64,000 nt of DNA from Ruminococcus sp. Lineage in GTDB: Bacteria; Bacillota; Clostridia; Lachnospirales; Lachnospiraceae. Shown here one piece after another: positions 43,926 to 50,845 of this stretch. The stretch covers positions 25,159-89,158 of the forward strand of contig JAHHTL010000003.1 of the NCBI GenBank assembly GCA_020024635.1. Reading direction: 5' to 3'. The translations under genes were made by a program, and so were the position numbers. The number at the start of each line of letters is the position of its first letter. Position 1 is the stretch's first letter. The notes beneath the pieces are model-generated. The model was not told the DNA's origin. It ran no database searches and was given only the letters and a program-made list of their open reading frames with translations.

Positions 43926-44111
43926 TTATGCACGTTCAACGCAACCTGATTTTAAGCAAGATGTACATACGTACATTTTCTTAGCACCGTTACCAGTTTT
44001 AACTTTAACGGATTTTACGTTTGATTTCCACATTTTTGGTGTTTTTCTATGAGAGTGACTTACATTGTTTCCGAAGTGAGCACCCTTTCCGCAAATAGCA
44101 CATTTAGCCAT
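43926..44111 (-). CDS. rpmB: 50S ribosomal protein L28
   Basis: A 61-residue ribosomal protein. MAKCAICGKG at the start and VCTSCLKSG near the end give two zinc CxxC pairs, so it is the zinc-containing form. The arrangement HSHRKTPKMWKSNVKSVKV is the L28 signature. I set the start at 44111, 7 bases from AGGAGG, instead of the adjacent ATG at 44114. It stands alone on the minus strand with its own promoter and terminator and is divergent from the cytidylate-kinase-like gene, close to the rpmB/yloU arrangement of Bacillus. Confidence 0.97.
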   Translation of the reverse strand: MAKCAICGKGAHFGNNVSHSHRKTPKMWKSNVKSVKVKTGNGAKKMYVCTSCLKSGCVERA

Positions 44112-44163
44112 CATTGCACCTCCTAACAATCTGAAATAGTCTTTACAGACTCACAACACTATC

Positions 44164-44192
44164 ATTCTAACAGAAAGATAACGCTATTGCAA
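44164..44192 (-). promoter_or_regulatory. Promoter of rpmB
   Basis: Read on the minus strand: TTGCAA (44192-44187) and TAGAAT (44169-44164) with a 17-bp spacer. Confidence 0.7.
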
Positions 44193-44255
44193 GCCTTTTT
44201 TAAAATTAATTCATATCAATTGTAAAAGATTTTTCTGAAAAAATCAATGGTTTTA

Positions 44256-44284
44256 TTCACATTATTGCAAAATCATGATAAAAT
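44256..44284 (+). promoter_or_regulatory. Promoter of the cytidylate-kinase-like gene
   Basis: TTCACA (44256-44261) and TAAAAT (44279-44284), 17 bp apart, with a TGA before the -10 making it an extended -10 element. Confidence 0.55.
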
Positions 44285-44339
44285 TAAGCTAAATAATTAT
44301 TAATAATGGTAGTCGTTTTAAGAGAAAGCGAGGTATATT

Positions 44340-44945
44340 ATGAAGAACCGTGTAATCACTATAGGAAGACAGTATGGTAGTAACGGACGCAAGATTGCAG
44401 ATATGTTAGCAAAAAAACTTGGAATTCATTGCTATGATAAAGAATTGATCCATATCGCAGCACAGAAAAAAAACATTACATATGAAGAACTTTTAAAAGT
44501 TGACGAAAAAAGATCAAATCCGTGGAGGTATCCAGTCGAAGATGAAGTACAGATGCAAAAACAGTTCCGATTTGAACCGATGAACGACGTATTATTTTAT
44601 ACTCAGGTTGATGTGATTCGTTCTCTTGCTCAAAAAGAAGATTGCATTATTGTTGGAAGATGCGCAAATGATATATTAAGAGATTTTAATAATTGCAAAA
44701 GAGTATTTGTGCATGCACCAATGGAGAAACGTCTTGAAAATGTTATGCAAAGGGTTGAAATTGATCAAAAAGAAGCTGCATTGTTAATCAAGAAAATGGA
44801 TAAGCAAAGACGATACTACTACAATTATTTTACAGATAAAAAGTGGGAAGATATGTCTCAGTATGATTTAACAATCAACAGTGGCGACTTGTCCGAAGAG
44901 CAAATTGTGGACGTTTTGGTAGCTCTTTACGAATCTATATTGTAA
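44340..44945 (+). CDS. Cytidylate kinase-like family protein
   Basis: A 201-residue P-loop protein of the cytidylate-kinase-like group, distinct from the true cmk at 25744. It opens with ITIGRQYGSNGRKIADMLAKKLG, a modified P-loop lacking the classic GxxxxGKS lysine-serine, and contains IIVGRCANDILRDF and FVHAPMEKRLENVMQR. These proteins are widespread in gut Clostridia, with no defined substrate. It starts behind GCGAGG, diverges from rpmB and is followed by a new promoter for the Asp23 gene. Confidence 0.85.
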   Translation: MKNRVITIGRQYGSNGRKIADMLAKKLGIHCYDKELIHIAAQKKNITYEELLKVDEKRSNPWRYPVEDEVQMQKQFRFEPMNDVLFYTQVDVIRSLAQKEDCIIVGRCANDILRDFNNCKRVFVHAPMEKRLENVMQRVEIDQKEAALLIKKMDKQRRYYYNYFTDKKWEDMSQYDLTINSGDLSEEQIVDVLVALYESIL

Positions 44946-44968
44946 AATATTAAAAAAAAGAGTATAAT
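44940..44968 (+). promoter_or_regulatory. Promoter of the Asp23-DAK2 operon
   Basis: TTGTAA (44940-44945) and perfect TATAAT (44963-44968), 17 bp apart. The leader to the Asp23 start is about 110 bases and holds a small CCAT-type hairpin but no recognised element. Confidence 0.7.
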
Positions 44969-45084
44969 AGGTGCGTTCAGTATGACTATCCATAGAAAGG
45001 ATGGCGAATGTGACGAAAATGTAGATTGAGCGGATAGAGTAAAATCTGCGAATATTGATAGAATAAAAACGGAGGTAGTATAGC

Positions 45085-45444
45085 ATGAAAGGTAGCGTGA
45101 GTACTGATTTTGGAATTATTACCGTGAATCCAGATGTGATTGCAAAGTATGCTGGATCTGTAGCGGTAGAATGTTTTGGAATTGTTGGAATGGCTGCAGT
45201 AAATATGAAAGATGGACTGGTTCATCTTTTGAAAAAAGAAAGTCTCACACGTGGCATACAAGTGGAGATTTCAGAGGACAATGCGTTAACACTAGATTTC
45301 CATGTGATTGTTGCATATGGGGTGAATATTCTTTCCGTGTCTGATAACCTTATGAACAATGTAAAATATAAGGTAGAAGAATTTACTGGCATGAAAGTCG
45401 AAAAAATCAACATCTTCGTTGAAGGTGTAAGAGTGATTGATTAA
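45085..45444 (+). CDS. Asp23/Gls24-family protein (YloU-like)
   Basis: A 119-residue cytosolic Asp23/DUF322 domain protein. The pattern GIITVNPDVIAKYAGSVAVECFGIVGMA followed by HVIVAYGVNILSVSDNL and the C-terminal VEKINIFVEGVRVID is characteristic. In Bacillus, YloU is encoded directly before the DAK2 protein YloV, the same order as here. The family is tied to envelope stress and fatty-acid metabolism. ACGGAGG precedes the ATG. Confidence 0.92.
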   Translation: MKGSVSTDFGIITVNPDVIAKYAGSVAVECFGIVGMAAVNMKDGLVHLLKKESLTRGIQVEISEDNALTLDFHVIVAYGVNILSVSDNLMNNVKYKVEEFTGMKVEKINIFVEGVRVID

Positions 45445-45458
45445 GGAGGAAACTTGTC

Positions 45459-47123
45459 GTGGCGATTAAGACCATTACTACAGAGTTGTTTACAAAAATG
45501 TTTTTAGCTGGTGCAGCGAACTTAGAAGCAAAGAAAGAGTTTATAAATGAATTAAATGTGTTTCCGGTTCCAGATGGTGATACAGGTACAAATATGACGT
45601 TTACAATTCTTTCAGCAGCAAAAGAAGTAAGCAACCTTGAAAATCCGAATATGCTTGAAATTGCCAAAGCAATCTCTTCAGGTTCTTTAAGAGGAGCAAG
45701 AGGAAACTCAGGAGTTATCCTTTCCCAGTTACTTCGAGGATTTACAAAAGAGATTCGTGAGCATAAAGAACTAGATGTGCAAATTCTTGCGGATGCATGT
45801 GAACACGCACGTTCTACTGCATATAAAGCTGTTATGAAACCAAAAGAGGGGACGATTCTTACTGTTGCAAAAGGGATAGCAGAGAAAGCAGCAGAAATGG
45901 CAGATCAGACCGATGATTTGGAAATTTTTATCCCTGAAGTGATTGCATATGCTAAAGAAGTGTTATCAAAAACTCCAGAAATGCTACCTGTATTAAAAGA
46001 AGCAGGGGTAGTAGATTCTGGTGGACAAGGGTTGCTAGAAGTTTTAAACGGGGCGTATGATGCGTTTCTTGGCAAAGAAGTAGATTACAGTGCAATTGAG
46101 TCAAGCGCCGGAACATCAATGGTAAAACCTGGGGCACAGGCGGAAGTTGATATTAAGTTTGGATATTGTACGGAATTTATCATTATGTTAGAGAAGGAAT
46201 TTACAGAAGAACAAGAAACAGAGGTAAAAGCTTTTCTTGAGTCCATAGGTGATTCTATTGTCTGTGTAGCAGATGATGATGTAGTGAAGATACATGTTCA
46301 TACCAATGATCCGGGACTTGCAATTCAAAAAGCGCTTACATTTGGACAGCTTTCTAGAATAAAAATTGATAATATGCGCGAGGAACATCAAGAGCGTTTA
46401 TTTAAAGAGGCTGAAAAAGAGCAGGCAGCTAAAAAAGATGCTGAAAAGAAAAAAGCACAAAGAAAATCAGTAGGCTTTATTGCAGTTTCAATCGGAGATG
46501 GAATGAATGAGATCTTCCGTGAGTTAGGCGTCGACTACATAATTGAAGGTGGCCAGACTATGAATCCGAGTACAGAAGATATGCTGACAGCGATTGATGA
46601 AGTAAATGCAGATCATGTATTTATTTTCCCAAACAACAAAAATATTATCTTGGCTGCAAATCAGGCACAGATGTTAACAGAAGACAAAGATATTGTTGTA
46701 ATTCCTACTAAGACAGTTCCACAGGGAATTACAGCGATTATTAACTATATGCCAGAGGCAGATGTAGATACCAATGTTGAAACAATGCTGGAAGAAATCA
46801 AGAATGTGAAGACTGGTCAAGTAACATATGCGGTTCGTGATACACACATTGACAACAAAGAAATCCATGAAGGTGACATCATGGGAATTGGTGATGAAGG
46901 AATTCTTGCGGTGGGAAGTTCCATTGACGAGACAACGAAAGAGATGCTTTCACAGTTAGTTTCAGATGATTCAGAATTAATTAGTTTATATTATGGTCAA
47001 GATGTTTCTAAGGAAGATGCAGAGCGTTTTGTAGAAGAGATAGGAGAACTTTATCCAGAGATTGATATTGATGCTCACTTTGGTGGACAGCCAATTTACT
47101 ATTATGTATTATCAGTAGAATAA
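45459..47123 (+). CDS. DAK2-domain fatty-acid-kinase-like protein (FakA/YloV type)
   Basis: A 554-residue protein with an N-terminal DAK2 kinase domain (about residues 1-205; VFPVPDGDTGTNMTFT binds ATP-Mg) and a C-terminal DegV-like/FakA part (about 320-554; FIAVSIGDGMNEIFRELGVDYII, QTMNPSTEDMLTAI). FakA phosphorylates fatty acids presented by a FakB (DegV) partner, so exogenous fatty acids can enter lipids. It begins with GTG behind AAGGAGG, 14 bases after the Asp23 stop. No fakB lies in the window. A terminator follows. Confidence 0.92.
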   Translation: MAIKTITTELFTKMFLAGAANLEAKKEFINELNVFPVPDGDTGTNMTFTILSAAKEVSNLENPNMLEIAKAISSGSLRGARGNSGVILSQLLRGFTKEIREHKELDVQILADACEHARSTAYKAVMKPKEGTILTVAKGIAEKAAEMADQTDDLEIFIPEVIAYAKEVLSKTPEMLPVLKEAGVVDSGGQGLLEVLNGAYDAFLGKEVDYSAIESSAGTSMVKPGAQAEVDIKFGYCTEFIIMLEKEFTEEQETEVKAFLESIGDSIVCVADDDVVKIHVHTNDPGLAIQKALTFGQLSRIKIDNMREEHQERLFKEAEKEQAAKKDAEKKKAQRKSVGFIAVSIGDGMNEIFRELGVDYIIEGGQTMNPSTEDMLTAIDEVNADHVFIFPNNKNIILAANQAQMLTEDKDIVVIPTKTVPQGITAIINYMPEADVDTNVETMLEEIKNVKTGQVTYAVRDTHIDNKEIHEGDIMGIGDEGILAVGSSIDETTKEMLSQLVSDDSELISLYYGQDVSKEDAERFVEEIGELYPEIDIDAHFGGQPIYYYVLSVE

Positions 47124-47142
47124 AAGTACACTATATGTATTC

Positions 47143-47176
47143 GGTCAGTTTCCTCGAGTAGGTAACTGACCTTTTT
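47143..47176 (+). terminator. Terminator after the DAK2 gene
   Basis: GGTCAGTTTCC (47143-47153) pairs with GGTAACTGACC (47161-47171), with one mismatch, and TTTTT follows. Confidence 0.85.
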
Positions 47177-47207
47177 CTATCATTTGATCAATAAAGGAGA
47201 GGCGTTT

Positions 47208-49268
47208 ATGTATGAAGGATCAAAAATCAATACGCTAAAAGGAGTCGGAGATAAGACCGCATCGTTGTTTCTTAAAGTTGGAGTGTCTACAGTCAGTGAT
47301 CTTTTAGACTATTACCCAAGAACATATGATGTATATGAGGATGCCATTTTGATATCTGAAATAGAAGAGGGGAAAGTTGTAACAGTAACAGGTACTGTTT
47401 TTGGTCGAATCCAAGTTGGCGGTAGTAAAAATATGCAAATTACAAGCCTGTTGTTAAAAGACATAAGTGGAACTTTGAAAGTGGTTTGGTATAGGATGCC
47501 GTTTCTTAGAACAACGCTCTCCAAAGGGGGAATGCTAACCCTGAGAGGAAAAGTTACACGGAAAAGAAATGGCATGGTAATGGAGCAACCTGAAATTTTT
47601 TATCCGGCCCATACCTATGCAGAAAAGAAAGGAACGCTTCAACCTGTTTACCCATTAACTACAGGACTTACAAACAATCTGGTAAAAAAAGTTATGGTTC
47701 AGGCAATGGAATTTATTAAGGAAGATCAAGAATTTTTGCCAGAAGAATTTCTAGAAAAATACAAATTAGAGGGATATGAAAAGTCTAGAAGAACTATTCA
47801 CTTTCCGGAAAACAAAGAAAGTTTTATCCAGGCAAGACATCGACTTGTGTTTGAGGAGTTTTTAATTTTTGTACTGTCATTGCGTATGCAAAAAGAGAAA
47901 GAAGAAACCTACAAAAACCAGTTTGTTTTTAAAGAACAACCTCTTATTGGGGAATTTATAAAAAAATTGCCGTATGAATTGACTGGTGCCCAAAAAAAGG
48001 TGTGGAATGAGATTCAAACAGATATGTCAAGCGAGCATATGATGTCGCGGTTGGTACAAGGAGATGTTGGTTCTGGAAAAACTATGGTTGCATTTTTGGC
48101 AATGTTATATGCATCTTTGAATGGATATCAAAGCGCCCTAATGGCACCCACAGAAGTGCTTGCACGTCAGCATTTTGAAACAATAACAAAATTATTAAGT
48201 AGCTATCAGTTACCACTTAAGGCTCAACTTCTGACAGGTTCTATGACAGCAAAGGAAAAAAGAGAGTGTTACAGCCAGATTCAAACAGGTTCTGTAGATC
48301 TAATTATCGGAACCCATGCATTAATACAAGAAAAGGTTCTTTATAGAAATCTTGCTCTTGTCATTACAGATGAACAGCATAGATTTGGGGTTCATCAAAG
48401 AGAATCACTTGCTGGAAAAGGAAGTATGCCGCATATTTTGGTGATGAGTGCAACACCAATTCCGCGAACTTTAGGAATTATTCTCTATGGAGATCTGGAT
48501 ATTTCCATAATCGATGAACTACCAAAAAATAGATTGCCGATCAAAAATTGTGTTGTGGATACTGGATACCGAAATACTGCGTATAAGTTTATGGAAAGTC
48601 AAATAAAACAAGGAAGGCAATGTTATGTTATTTGCTCTATGGTAGAGGAAAGTGAACATTTAGAAGTAGAAAACGTTACAGACTATACAGAGATGTTGCG
48701 TGAATATTTCCCGACATCTATCAAAATTGCATGTCTTCATGGAAAGATGAAACAGCAGGAAAAAGATGAGCTTATGGAAGCTTTTGGGAGAAATGAAATT
48801 CAGATTTTAGTTTCTACAACCGTAATTGAAGTTGGAATCGATGTTCCTAATGCTACAGTAATGTTGATTGAAAATGCGGAAAGATTCGGGTTAGCACAAT
48901 TGCACCAGCTTCGAGGACGTGTTGGGCGGGGAAAGTACCAGTCGTATTGTATTTTTATGAGTGCTGCAAAAGCAAAGGAGACAAAAGAGCGGTTAGAAAT
49001 TTTAAACAAATCCAATGATGGATTTTTTATTGCATCTGAAGATTTACGCCTTCGAGGTCCAGGTGACCTTTTTGGAATTCGACAAAGTGGACTTATGAAT
49101 TTCAAGCTTGGAGATGTATTTCAAGATGCCAAGATTTTAAAAGATGCGTCAAACGCGGCAGAAGAAATTCGTAAAGAAGATTTGACGCTAACATCGAATA
49201 AATATAAGGATTTAGCTACACATTTAAAAAAATATATGTCTGGGCACTTACTCGAGAAAACCCTATAG
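47208..49268 (+). CDS. recG: ATP-dependent DNA helicase RecG
   Basis: A 686-residue helicase that remodels stalled forks. The wedge OB-fold domain occupies about residues 1-190 (IEEGKVVTVTGTVFGRIQVGG); Walker A is QGDVGSGKTMVAF, the DEQH-type box ITDEQHRFGVHQRE, motif III MSATPIPRTL, and the C-terminal domain has RGRVGRGKYQSYC and the TRG-like segment. AAGGAGAGG precedes the ATG at 47208; a longer frame from 47184 would add 8 residues. It follows the Asp23/DAK2 genes, as in Bacillus. Confidence 0.96.
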   Translation: MYEGSKINTLKGVGDKTASLFLKVGVSTVSDLLDYYPRTYDVYEDAILISEIEEGKVVTVTGTVFGRIQVGGSKNMQITSLLLKDISGTLKVVWYRMPFLRTTLSKGGMLTLRGKVTRKRNGMVMEQPEIFYPAHTYAEKKGTLQPVYPLTTGLTNNLVKKVMVQAMEFIKEDQEFLPEEFLEKYKLEGYEKSRRTIHFPENKESFIQARHRLVFEEFLIFVLSLRMQKEKEETYKNQFVFKEQPLIGEFIKKLPYELTGAQKKVWNEIQTDMSSEHMMSRLVQGDVGSGKTMVAFLAMLYASLNGYQSALMAPTEVLARQHFETITKLLSSYQLPLKAQLLTGSMTAKEKRECYSQIQTGSVDLIIGTHALIQEKVLYRNLALVITDEQHRFGVHQRESLAGKGSMPHILVMSATPIPRTLGIILYGDLDISIIDELPKNRLPIKNCVVDTGYRNTAYKFMESQIKQGRQCYVICSMVEESEHLEVENVTDYTEMLREYFPTSIKIACLHGKMKQQEKDELMEAFGRNEIQILVSTTVIEVGIDVPNATVMLIENAERFGLAQLHQLRGRVGRGKYQSYCIFMSAAKAKETKERLEILNKSNDGFFIASEDLRLRGPGDLFGIRQSGLMNFKLGDVFQDAKILKDASNAAEEIRKEDLTLTSNKYKDLATHLKKYMSGHLLEKTL

Positions 49269-49307
49269 CAAAAGAAAGTGGAAAGACAAGGAAGCTAGGA
49301 CAAATGC

Positions 49308-49336
49308 TTGACAGAAAGGTTATACGATGCTACACT
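49308..49336 (+). promoter_or_regulatory. Promoter of the AraC gene
   Basis: Consensus TTGACA (49308-49313) and TACACT (49331-49336) at 17 bp, with TGC before the -10 (extended -10). The palindromic operator begins 6 bases downstream. Confidence 0.75.
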
Positions 49337-49342
49337 GAAGCT

Positions 49343-49360
49343 GATTAGTCTAGACTAACC
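49343..49360 (+). promoter_or_regulatory. Operator-like palindrome 3 (GTTAG-N6-CTAAC type)
   Basis: GATTAGTCTAGACTAACC contains the perfect 14-base palindrome TTAGTCTAGACTAA and covers the expected transcription start of the AraC gene. It shares arms and spacing with the sites at 2853-2870 and 2934-2951, which points to one common repressor for both loci. Confidence 0.65.
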
Positions 49361-49409
49361 GATGCGTTATAATAGACGAGTATCACAAAAAGTGGAGAGG
49401 ATGGTAGCA

Positions 49410-50306
49410 ATGTTCAAGGAATATTTTACTAGTGATGCGTGGGTACAGACGATGCCAGGTATCTATTCCTGTCTCTTAAATGCGGAAAATCCAGAGAATA
49501 GAAATCAGAAACAAATTCCAGTAAAATTGTCCTCGGGAGTATCAGAAATTTTGTTTTGTCTTCGTGGAAAAGTTACATTTTGCTGTAAGACTGGGCAAAC
49601 AGGACAGCTTATCGATCAAGGAATTGTGTTGATTTCTGACTGTAGTCAACTAGAAAAGGTTACGATTCATGAGCCGCTAGAAGGAATTTGTTTAAGTGTT
49701 TGTAGGAGTGCTGCCAGTGAGAGTCTCTCAAATTTATATCAGGCATATGGAGAGGACCAAATTGCTGCGAAACAAGCGAATCATCTGGGAAAAGAGTGGA
49801 ATGGAATGTGTTTGCTTCCAAGGCAAGTGTGGAGTCAATCCATGTTTTATTCTTTATCCCATTTATCAATTGAAAATCAGTCGAAGTACTGTATTATGAA
49901 GTATGTTGAATTGATGTATTTGCTTTGTAGTGGAGATGCAGAACATCATCTCCATCTAGAAGTTTGGAAAATAGAACGTCAGAGAACATTGGTAGAAGAA
50001 ATGCAAGAGTTTCTAGTACAAAATCTTAGTGAAAAGTTGACCATTTTTGATTTGAGTCGTCGTTTTCATTTATCTCCGACTTCTTGTAAAACTTCTTTTC
50101 GTGCTTATAGTGGGAAACCCATTCATCGTTGGATTTCGGAAAAACGTATGGAAAAAGCAGCTACCCTTTTAAAAGACAGCGACCTTTCGATTCTTGAGAT
50201 TGCACAATCTTTGGGTTATAGTGGATGTAGTCAGTTCAATGCTTCATTTAAAAGAACGTATGGAGAGACTCCCAGCCAGTATCGAAAAAATGTCCGTTTC
50301 AAGTAG
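49410..50306 (+). CDS. AraC-family transcriptional regulator
   Basis: A 298-residue regulator. The C-terminal ~100 residues hold two AraC helix-turn-helix motifs (LTIFDLSRRFHLSPTSCKTSFRAY; LSILEIAQSLGYSGCSQFNASFKR). The N-terminal ~190 residues have a cupin-like sensor region (EILFCLRGKVTFCCKTGQTGQLI) carrying several cysteines that could sense a metal or redox state. ATG 49410 is chosen because GGAGAGG is 9 bases upstream; the frame is open from 49362 but that start would lie inside the transcription start region. It is placed directly before a DUF6110/P1B-ATPase pair and probably activates it. Confidence 0.88.
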   Translation: MFKEYFTSDAWVQTMPGIYSCLLNAENPENRNQKQIPVKLSSGVSEILFCLRGKVTFCCKTGQTGQLIDQGIVLISDCSQLEKVTIHEPLEGICLSVCRSAASESLSNLYQAYGEDQIAAKQANHLGKEWNGMCLLPRQVWSQSMFYSLSHLSIENQSKYCIMKYVELMYLLCSGDAEHHLHLEVWKIERQRTLVEEMQEFLVQNLSEKLTIFDLSRRFHLSPTSCKTSFRAYSGKPIHRWISEKRMEKAATLLKDSDLSILEIAQSLGYSGCSQFNASFKRTYGETPSQYRKNVRFK

Positions 50307-50347
50307 TTTTAAGTCTATTTTAGGAAGTAAAATGATGGTTAATTGCT

Positions 50348-50353
50348 TATAAT
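50348..50353 (+). promoter_or_regulatory. Possible activator-dependent promoter (-10) of the small-peptide/DUF6110 unit
   Basis: A perfect TATAAT at 50348-50353, 42 bases after the AraC stop. No -35 box matches at the correct spacing, as expected for a promoter that needs an activator such as the adjacent AraC protein. Confidence 0.4.
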
Positions 50354-50398
50354 TAAGTGATAAAGAAATTCTTACATAAGCTAAAGGAGGAATTTGCT

Positions 50399-50479
50399 TT
50401 GAAAAAACATCGTTTTTGGGCCTGGGCTATGGTTTTTTGCTTTGCAATGACAATGTTTACAGGCTATCGACATAAGTAA
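50399..50479 (+). CDS. 26-residue membrane peptide
   Basis: A short frame starting at TTG 50399, 8 bases after the very strong site AAAGGAGG (50383-50390), and ending at TAA 50477-50479. The product begins MKKHRFWAWAMVFCFAMT and ends MFTGYRHK: a basic, aromatic single membrane helix flanked by positive residues. The ribosome site is better than that of its neighbours, which argues that it is translated. It lies 21 bases before the DUF6110 gene in the same unit. It may be a membrane partner of the ATPase/DUF6110 system or a leader peptide. I do not assign a family. Confidence 0.65.
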   Translation: MKKHRFWAWAMVFCFAMTMFTGYRHK

Positions 50480-50500
50480 ATAGAAAAGAGGTTGAAAAAG

Positions 50501-50785
50501 ATGAAGGATTTTACGAAAGGTACAGCATTGTTCGCTGTTGGTACTTTATTTGGAAGCATTGGGTTTAAATTGTTGGCTAGCAAGGATGCAAAAAAAGCGT
50601 ATGTTCACACAGTTGCTGCCGGGCTTCGTTTCAAAGATGAGGCGATGAAAACAGCTACTTCTGTGCAAGAGGGCGCTGCAGATATTCTGGCTTCAGCAAA
50701 AGAGCTGAATGAGGAACGCGTCGCGAAAGAAGTTGCGGAAGAAGAAGCTATGGAAATTCTTGATCAAGAAGAAGTAGAAGAATAG
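50501..50785 (+). CDS. DUF6110-family small membrane protein, FezA-like candidate
   Basis: A 94-residue protein with one N-terminal hydrophobic segment (about residues 8-27) rich in glycine: Gly7, Gly14, Gly18 and Gly21, including a GxxxG helix-packing motif. An amphipathic middle (residues 28-65) and a very acidic tail (residues 68-94, ending DQEEVEE) follow. ATG 50501 is 9 bases after AAAAGAGG; a TTG at 50492 abuts the site and is less likely. It is paired with a P1B ATPase. In Clostridioides difficile a small membrane protein (FezA) and a P1B-6 ATPase (FezB) build iron-storing ferrosomes; the equivalence here is inference from layout and shape. Confidence 0.7.
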   Translation: MKDFTKGTALFAVGTLFGSIGFKLLASKDAKKAYVHTVAAGLRFKDEAMKTATSVQEGAADILASAKELNEERVAKEVAEEEAMEILDQEEVEE

Positions 50786-50799
50786 ATTGCTGATCTAAG

Positions 50800-50826
50800 G
50801 GAGCCACTTATGCGGCTCCTTTTTTA
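50800..50826 (+). terminator. Intra-operon hairpin between DUF6110 and P1B ATPase genes
   Basis: GGAGCC (50800-50805) pairs with GGCTCC (50814-50819), 8-base loop, followed by a run of T. The stem is short, so read-through to the ATPase gene is expected; it would set a higher level of the small protein than of the pump. Confidence 0.75.
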
Positions 50827-50845
50827 AAGAAGCGGAGGAAAATAG

